A DNA stretch of 28,300 nucleotides from the IMG/VR virus record IMGVR_UViG_3300030106_002336, positions 1 through 28,300 of that record. One strand, written 5' to 3'. This document shows, piece after piece, positions 28,219 to 28,300 of the stretch. A program made the translations under genes and the position numbers. Position 1 is the stretch's first letter, and each line of letters starts with the position of its first letter. The stretch is from a virus. Below the pieces are notes generated by a model. The model searched no databases, had not been told where the DNA came from, and was given only the letters and a program-made list of their open reading frames with translations.

Positions 28219-28300
28219 TTACACTCCTAAAAATTTGGGAAAGCTAGGAAATCTTTGCTTAGTATCTTTAGCATGAATTGTATATCTAGCGTTCCTTGTT
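28219..28300 (-). CDS. C-terminal end of a further early gene (partial)
   Basis: An open minus-strand frame runs from the window edge to TAA 28221-28219. The last residues read RYTIHAKDTKQRFPSFPKFL and then GV. The stop lies just before the next ATG, the same spacing as elsewhere in the operon. Basic, unknown. Confidence 0.45.
   Translation of the reverse strand, partial: TRNARYTIHAKDTKQRFPSFPKFLGV

Overview
The window looks like about half or more of the genome of a tailed, probably short-tailed (T7-like podovirus grade) marine bacteriophage. It is very AT-rich (roughly 30 % GC by eye). It carries a T7-style replication set (family A DNA polymerase, fused primase-helicase, gp2.5-like SSB, two PD-(D/E)XK-type nucleases) and a run of very large virion/ejection-type proteins. 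It also carries host-derived metabolic genes typical of ocean phages (class I ribonucleotide reductase, small heat-shock protein) and, unusually, a membrane-anchored cytochrome c. The low GC and gene style suggest a phage of a streamlined marine alphaproteobacterium such as SAR11, but the host is inference only. No integrase, terminase, capsid, portal or RNA polymerase gene lies in the window.

Layout. (a) 1-11105, + strand: late region, with the end of an upstream gene, four large virion/internal proteins and one smaller acidic one, a small gene, a 3-TM holin-like protein and two tiny coupled membrane proteins. (b) 11102-11724, + strand: a separate unit with a perfect sigma70-type promoter, a structured leader that looks like a ROSE-type RNA thermometer, an Hsp20/IbpA gene and a 30-residue membrane protein. 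(c) 11722-11870: junction of two convergent transcription units, with a GC-rich GNRA-loop terminator and a separate stem-loop. (d) 11874-22303, - strand: middle genes. Read in transcription order they are SSB, a small protein, primase-helicase, DNA polymerase, endonuclease, exonuclease, a small protein, DUF3310, NrdA, a tiny basic protein, a membrane protein, cytochrome c, a small protein, NrdB, a 3-TM protein and a small protein. Nearly all overlap or abut. (e) 22304-23292: a regulatory and RNA region with a perfect promoter for the SSB operon, inverted repeats, one small ORF and about 590 nt of non-coding DNA that folds into many long-range and local helices (candidate large phage ncRNA). 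(f) 23255-28300, - strand: about 20 tiny early genes, mostly of unknown function, including a zinc-ribbon protein and an ArdA/antirestriction-like protein. Two further promoters there carry palindromes.

How it works together (inference): early takeover and anti-defence proteins are made from right to left, followed by the SSB-replication-nucleotide-nuclease operon. Opposing late transcription makes virion and lysis proteins. The phage promoters seen are consensus host sigma70 types, so host RNA polymerase is the likely transcriber. The two most noteworthy items are the ROSE-like thermometer on the phage hsp20 and the large structured RNA between the early and replication genes. The cytochrome c set between nrdA and nrdB comes next.
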